DNA from: an uncultured Muribaculaceae bacterium
GTDB lineage: Bacteria > Bacteroidota > Bacteroidia > Bacteroidales > Muribaculaceae
Direction of reading: 5' to 3'
Assembly (NCBI GenBank): GCA_910579605.1
Contig: CAJTUG010000006.1
Coordinates: 1 to 9,553 of the forward strand
Length of the DNA: 9,553 nt
Positions 6,121 to 9,553 of this stretch are shown piece after piece; the stretch's first letter is position 1, and each line of letters starts with the position of its first letter. The notes below the pieces were generated by a model that was not told where the DNA came from, did not search any database, and was given only the letters and a program-made list of their open reading frames with translations. The translations under genes were made by a program, and so were the position numbers.

Positions 6121-7530
6121 TTATCTCATATTTCTCTGGCCCAAAGAATTTACATGGTCCAGCAACTTTATCGCATCAACATATTGAGCTATGCCGTCGG
6201 CAACTTCTTTAGCTGCCTTGACAGCCATTACAACTGTCTGTGGTCGATGGACAACATCCCCTCCGGCAAAGACACCACGACGGGTTGTCATACCGCAAGG
6301 ACGGGAATGAGTTTTTACATACCCCTTTGAATCAACCTCTATACCGTCTGTGGTCGATACTATCCTATTGGCCGGGCGCGAGCCTATAGCAAGAAATACC
6401 CTGTTGAACGGCTCTGATGAAATTCCAGCTGGAGATTCTATTATAATAGATTTCAACTTGTTGCGTTCATCTCCTATAAACTCCCTTGCTTCTACATTCC
6501 ACATAAATTTTACGCCTTCTGCCACAGCCTCCTGATATTCCCTCTCGCTCGCAGTCATCTCATTTTCAGAACCACGGAACAAAACAGTTACATCTGCTCC
6601 AAATCTAATAGCCGTACGCGCCGCATCCATTGCAACGTTTCCACAACCGATGATTGCAACTTTTTCGTTTTTGCGTATAGGGATATGACGTTGAGAAATG
6701 GCGCCGTCATTATAGGCCGTCACCTGGTGAAGCAACGCTATAGACTGATGAACTCCATACAGATTCATGCCAGGTATATCAATTGTCTTTGGAATTGCAG
6801 TGCCTGTACCTATAAAAATAGCATCAAAGCCCGAAGCAAAAATACTGTCTACAGTTATATTGCCAGTCCCTACCGTAACGCTGTTTCTGAATTCAACCCC
6901 AAGAGCCTCAATCTTATTAAGCTCCTGACGGACAACACTTTTAGGCAGGCGGTATTCTGGTATCCCATATAGCAGGACTCCGCCAGACTCCTGTTGAGCC
7001 TCAAAAATGGTCACATGAAAGCCTTTACGAGCCAATTGACCTGCAACGGTAAGCCCGGCAGGACCAGAACCTATCACAGCAACCCGCCCTCTTGTCTTTT
7101 GAGGTATACCCTCCCTTAGAAGATCCATTTCCGTGGCGAAATCTGCAAGAAAACTTTCCAACTTGCCTATTTTTACCGGCTCACCCTTTTTGCCAAGTAC
7201 ACAATTGCCTTGGCATTGATTCTCATGAGGGCACACACGACCGCATACAGCTGGCAGAGTACTCGTTTCATTGATTACCGAAAGTGCCGCCCCCATATTG
7301 CCCTTAGACAACTCGTGGATAAATTCAGGTATATTATTCCCTATAGGACAACCCTTCATGCACATAGGAGCCTTGCAACGCAAGCAACGCTTTGCTTCAT
7401 TTATCGCTTGCAAGGCGGTATATTTTTCTTCTGTTTGGAAACTTGCTGTTAAAGGATTATAAGATGAAACGGGCAATGAACCTATTTCATCACTCATTAC
7501 ATTATAAGCATTGTTTATATCTTTATTCAT
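6121..7530 (-). CDS. Stand-alone GltD/NfnB-type NAD(P)-dependent Fe-S flavoprotein oxidoreductase
   Basis: A 469-residue protein of the glutamate-synthase small-subunit superfamily. The N-terminal helical domain carries eight cysteines in two sets: C49-x2-C52-x4-C57-x3-C61 and C96-x3-C100-x5-C106-x3-C110. This is the pattern for two [4Fe-4S] clusters. FAD is bound by 'VAVIGSGPAGL' (150-160) and NAD(P)H by 'VAIIGCGNVAMDAA' (291-304). The terminal 'GVFAGGDVVHRP' completes the FAD site. The family passes electrons from NAD(P)H to a partner: glutamate synthase large subunit, or NfnA in ferredoxin-NADP transhydrogenase. Neither partner is encoded here, so the acceptor is unknown. The cytoplasm is the expected location. 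An ATG at 7590 is open in frame but lies inside the terminator of the upstream gene, so I use ATG 7530. It is followed in tandem, not overlapped, by the barrel gene on the opposite strand. Confidence 0.88.
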   Translation of the reverse strand: MNKDINNAYNVMSDEIGSLPVSSYNPLTASFQTEEKYTALQAINEAKRCLRCKAPMCMKGCPIGNNIPEFIHELSKGNMGAALSVINETSTLPAVCGRVCPHENQCQGNCVLGKKGEPVKIGKLESFLADFATEMDLLREGIPQKTRGRVAVIGSGPAGLTVAGQLARKGFHVTIFEAQQESGGVLLYGIPEYRLPKSVVRQELNKIEALGVEFRNSVTVGTGNITVDSIFASGFDAIFIGTGTAIPKTIDIPGMNLYGVHQSIALLHQVTAYNDGAISQRHIPIRKNEKVAIIGCGNVAMDAARTAIRFGADVTVLFRGSENEMTASEREYQEAVAEGVKFMWNVEAREFIGDERNKLKSIIIESPAGISSEPFNRVFLAIGSRPANRIVSTTDGIEVDSKGYVKTHSRPCGMTTRRGVFAGGDVVHRPQTVVMAVKAAKEVADGIAQYVDAIKLLDHVNSLGQRNMR

Positions 7531-7539
7531 ATATGACCA

Positions 7540-7547
7540 TAAAAATA
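7540..7547 (-). promoter_or_regulatory. Possible -7 element for the oxidoreductase gene
   Basis: The minus strand reads TATTTTTA, one base from TAnnTTTG, and lies 9 bp before the ATG at 7530. It sits directly after the terminator of the upstream gene, which is where a new promoter is needed. The match is imperfect and the region is A/T rich. Confidence 0.3.
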
Positions 7548-7551
7548 CCGC

Positions 7552-7587
7552 ATAAAAACAGCACGCCTTTACACGGGGCGTGCTGTT
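7552..7587 (-). terminator. Intrinsic terminator of the NagB-like/PIG-L gene
   Basis: Arms AACAGCACGCC (7557-7567) and GGCGTGCTGTT (7577-7587) pair perfectly over 11 bp around a 9-nt loop. On the minus strand the second arm runs into a T run (TTTTT, complement of 7554-7558). The hairpin begins 19 nt after the stop codon at 7607. This is a classical rho-independent terminator and separates this gene from the oxidoreductase gene downstream. Confidence 0.85.
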
Positions 7588-7606
7588 CATTATAAGTATT
7601 TGATTA

Positions 7607-9553
7607 TTATCGTATCGGTTTGTATTCTACAAAAGCTTCGATTGCCTCGTATGAAGCGAGACCGAGCCCCTCATAGAGTTTTGCAGTTGCACGGTTGCGC
7701 TCTTCCGCACGTTGCCAGAACAAGCGGTCGTCGTCGCCGAGGAACGGAGCGTTTTCCATCTGGCTCTGGTGCTTGAGGATAGAATTGCGTTTGAACCTCA
7801 ATTCTTCGGGGCTGATAGGCACTGCCATTTCAATATGGTCTATTTCCCATTCTGCCCATGCTCCGCGATACATCCATATACGGCAATCTTCCATCCAGGA
7901 TTCGTCTATGAGTTCGTCGATTGCAGCCAATACGGCATCAGTACAAATCTTGTGTGTTCCGTGTGGGTCTGCAAGGTCGCCTGCTACAAAGATCTGGTGG
8001 GGCTTAACCTTCATGAGCAAATCTTTAACGATGTCGACATCTCGTTGGGTGAGGTCGCCTTTTTTGATTGCACCGGTTTCGTAGAAAGGCAAGCGGAGGA
8101 AATGCACATTCTGCGGCTTAACGCCTATATAAGAGCAAGCGATGGATGCTTCTGCTTGGCGTATCATTGTCTTGATTTCGCGTATATCGGCAGTGTCCAT
8201 ATCGCCGGATTTCTTGTGCGCAACAAAACCTTTCACTTCCGACGACAATTTTTTGTATCCTTCGGTGTTGAAATTGAATTCCGGAGCTATTTTATCCATC
8301 AGAAGGAAATAGCGCATCATGTCTTCGTCGCCTACTGCGATATTTCCCGAGGTTTCATAGGCCACATGTACATCGTGGTGTTGGTCTACGAGACGTTTAA
8401 GCGTACCGCCCATCGAAATAACATCGTCGTCGGGGTGTGGAGAGAAAACTATTACGCGTTTGGGATATGGATTGGCACGTTCAGGACGATATGTATCGTC
8501 GGCATTGGGCTTTCCGCCTGGCCAACCCGTAATCGTGTGTTGGAGATCGTTGAATATCTTTATGTTCACCTGATATGCAGAACCATAGAGAGCCAACAGT
8601 TCTCCTAAACCGTAGTCGTTGTAGTCTTTATCGGTGAGTTTGAGGATCGGCTTGTTTGTCTGGTGGCAAAGCCATACTATTGCTCGGCGGATAAGTTTGT
8701 CGTCCCATTCGCAAGATGTAACTTTCCAAGGCTGGCTGATACGTGTCAAATCTTCAGCAGCAGGAAGGTCAATAACCACCTTAACGTGGGGATGGCCCTG
8801 AAGGAGCGATGCAGGCACGGAAATCGACGCCTCCCCTTCAACAACTTTACGCACTGTTTCCGCACGATTTTCGCCCCATGCCATTGTAATCACACGGTGT
8901 GCGCCGATAATGTTTGCAAGGCCAAGGGTTATAGCGGTAGATGGCACCTGCTCGCATTTATACGAGCTCGATATTTCATGACGAAGATCGCTGCTCAAGA
9001 GAACGAGACGGCAGTTGCTTGTAGGCATGCTTCCAGGTTCATTAAAAGCCACAGAGCCTCGGGCACCTATTTCGCAGAGAACAAGATCCAGGCCACCTTC
9101 GTCTAAAATCGACTGTTCATAAGCCTGGCAATATTCATACATAGTTTCTTTTGTAATCTGCGGATCTATTGTGCGGATATTTTCGGGCTTGATATCAATG
9201 TGGTCCAAAAGGACTTCGCGGAGACGTGCCAATGTAGAAGGCCCGCCAGGGAGAAGGGGGAAGAATTCGTTTAAGTTAAAAATTATAACTTTTTCAAAGC
9301 TTACTTTTCCTTCTTTATGTAAATTTATGAGTTTTGCATACGAAGAATGTGTAGAGCTACCGGCCCCGAGCGCTATGACACATTTGCCTTTTTTCTCTAT
9401 TGCGCGGTTGATTCGGCGCACGGTTTCTTCGGCAATCCTGTCGGCACCTTCGTTGGCTGTTTCGTAAATAAGTGTGTTGATTTTCTCTTCTCGCGAAAGA
9501 GCTGCAAGTTCGATTTCAGATTCGGGAGCGTAGTAACGTTTCGGAATCCTATC
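7607..9553 (-). CDS. NagB-like domain fused to PIG-L (LmbE-type) deacetylase, 5' end missing
   Basis: The frame is open to the window edge: 648 residues are visible and I estimate 15-25 are missing. Residues about 25-270 resemble glucosamine-6-phosphate deaminase (NagB) with 'CVIALGAGSST' and 'AFNEPGS'. Compared with E. coli NagB, D72 is N (visible residue 95, 'FNLNEFFP'), D141 is R (165) and H143 is S (167), while E148 is kept (172). Deaminase activity of the classical kind is therefore doubtful. Residues about 365-640 form a PIG-L domain with the metal motif 'SPHPDDD' (371-377) and 'DPHGTH' (529-534), suggesting hydrolysis of an N-acetyl or related amide on an amino sugar. From memory, Bacteroidota carry a 660-residue fusion of this type that is often annotated as glucosamine-6-phosphate deaminase and also has an altered NagB site. 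No signal peptide can be judged. The GTG at 9421 is not the true start. Confidence 0.85.
   Translation of the reverse strand, partial: DRIPKRYYAPESEIELAALSREEKINTLIYETANEGADRIAEETVRRINRAIEKKGKCVIALGAGSSTHSSYAKLINLHKEGKVSFEKVIIFNLNEFFPLLPGGPSTLARLREVLLDHIDIKPENIRTIDPQITKETMYEYCQAYEQSILDEGGLDLVLCEIGARGSVAFNEPGSMPTSNCRLVLLSSDLRHEISSSYKCEQVPSTAITLGLANIIGAHRVITMAWGENRAETVRKVVEGEASISVPASLLQGHPHVKVVIDLPAAEDLTRISQPWKVTSCEWDDKLIRRAIVWLCHQTNKPILKLTDKDYNDYGLGELLALYGSAYQVNIKIFNDLQHTITGWPGGKPNADDTYRPERANPYPKRVIVFSPHPDDDVISMGGTLKRLVDQHHDVHVAYETSGNIAVGDEDMMRYFLLMDKIAPEFNFNTEGYKKLSSEVKGFVAHKKSGDMDTADIREIKTMIRQAEASIACSYIGVKPQNVHFLRLPFYETGAIKKGDLTQRDVDIVKDLLMKVKPHQIFVAGDLADPHGTHKICTDAVLAAIDELIDESWMEDCRIWMYRGAWAEWEIDHIEMAVPISPEELRFKRNSILKHQSQMENAPFLGDDDRLFWQRAEERNRATAKLYEGLGLASYEAIEAFVEYKPIR

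Noticed and set aside
7531..7590. N-terminal extension of the oxidoreductase from the ATG at 7590
   Set aside because: These codons overlap the intrinsic terminator of the upstream gene. The sequence from ATG 7530 gives a normal family length and N-terminus.
7712..8608. Long plus-strand open frame (298 codons)
   Set aside because: It is the complement of the PIG-L coding region, whose protein is strongly recognizable. The plus-strand product has no family features.

Overview
The window looks like a Bacteroidales (gut Bacteroidota) chromosome segment, probably close to Muribaculaceae or Prevotellaceae. The evidence is moderate A+T content, start codons without Shine-Dalgarno sequences, promoter elements of the Bacteroidota TAnnTTTG type, an outer-membrane barrel of the OMP_b-brl_3/TonB-plug class, a CarboxypepD_reg-like protein, and the Bacteroidota-type fusion of a NagB-like domain to a PIG-L deacetylase. 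Family names come from reading the translations; no database search was run.

Layout from left to right. Positions 1-438 are non-coding, with phased short repeats at the left edge, an A/T-rich terminator-like hairpin, and a GC-rich block with inverted repeats. Next is a leftward (minus-strand) operon read from 3853 down to 439: a sensor histidine kinase, an OmpR-family response regulator whose start overlaps the kinase end, and a secreted or membrane-anchored protein with a carboxypeptidase-regulatory-like domain. The kinase reading frame is broken by one in-frame TAA (2798-2800) between its phospho-acceptor domain and its ATPase domain. A 152-bp divergent regulatory region (3854-4005) separates it from a rightward gene (4006-6048) for a 680-residue plug plus beta-barrel outer-membrane protein. 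That region carries a 16-bp direct repeat, twice, made of four TAAG half-sites spaced 10, 12 and 10 bp. This is a strong candidate binding site for the neighbouring response regulator.

The barrel gene converges on an unrelated leftward gene (7530-6121) for a stand-alone GltD/NfnB-type iron-sulfur flavoprotein oxidoreductase. A nested, symmetrical hairpin between the two genes is a likely two-way terminator. At the right edge is the 3' part (648 codons visible, 5' end outside the window) of a fused NagB-like/PIG-L protein, followed by a clear intrinsic terminator. Its deaminase half lacks several catalytic residues of true glucosamine-6-phosphate deaminase, while the deacetylase half keeps its metal-binding motifs.

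The most coherent unit is the two-component system with its companion envelope proteins. A regulator pair sits in an operon with a CarboxypepD_reg-type protein and is divergent from a barrel that lacks the N-terminal CarboxypepD_reg domain often seen in its class. I infer a self-contained envelope-sensing module, possibly switched off or altered in this strain by the kinase nonsense codon.
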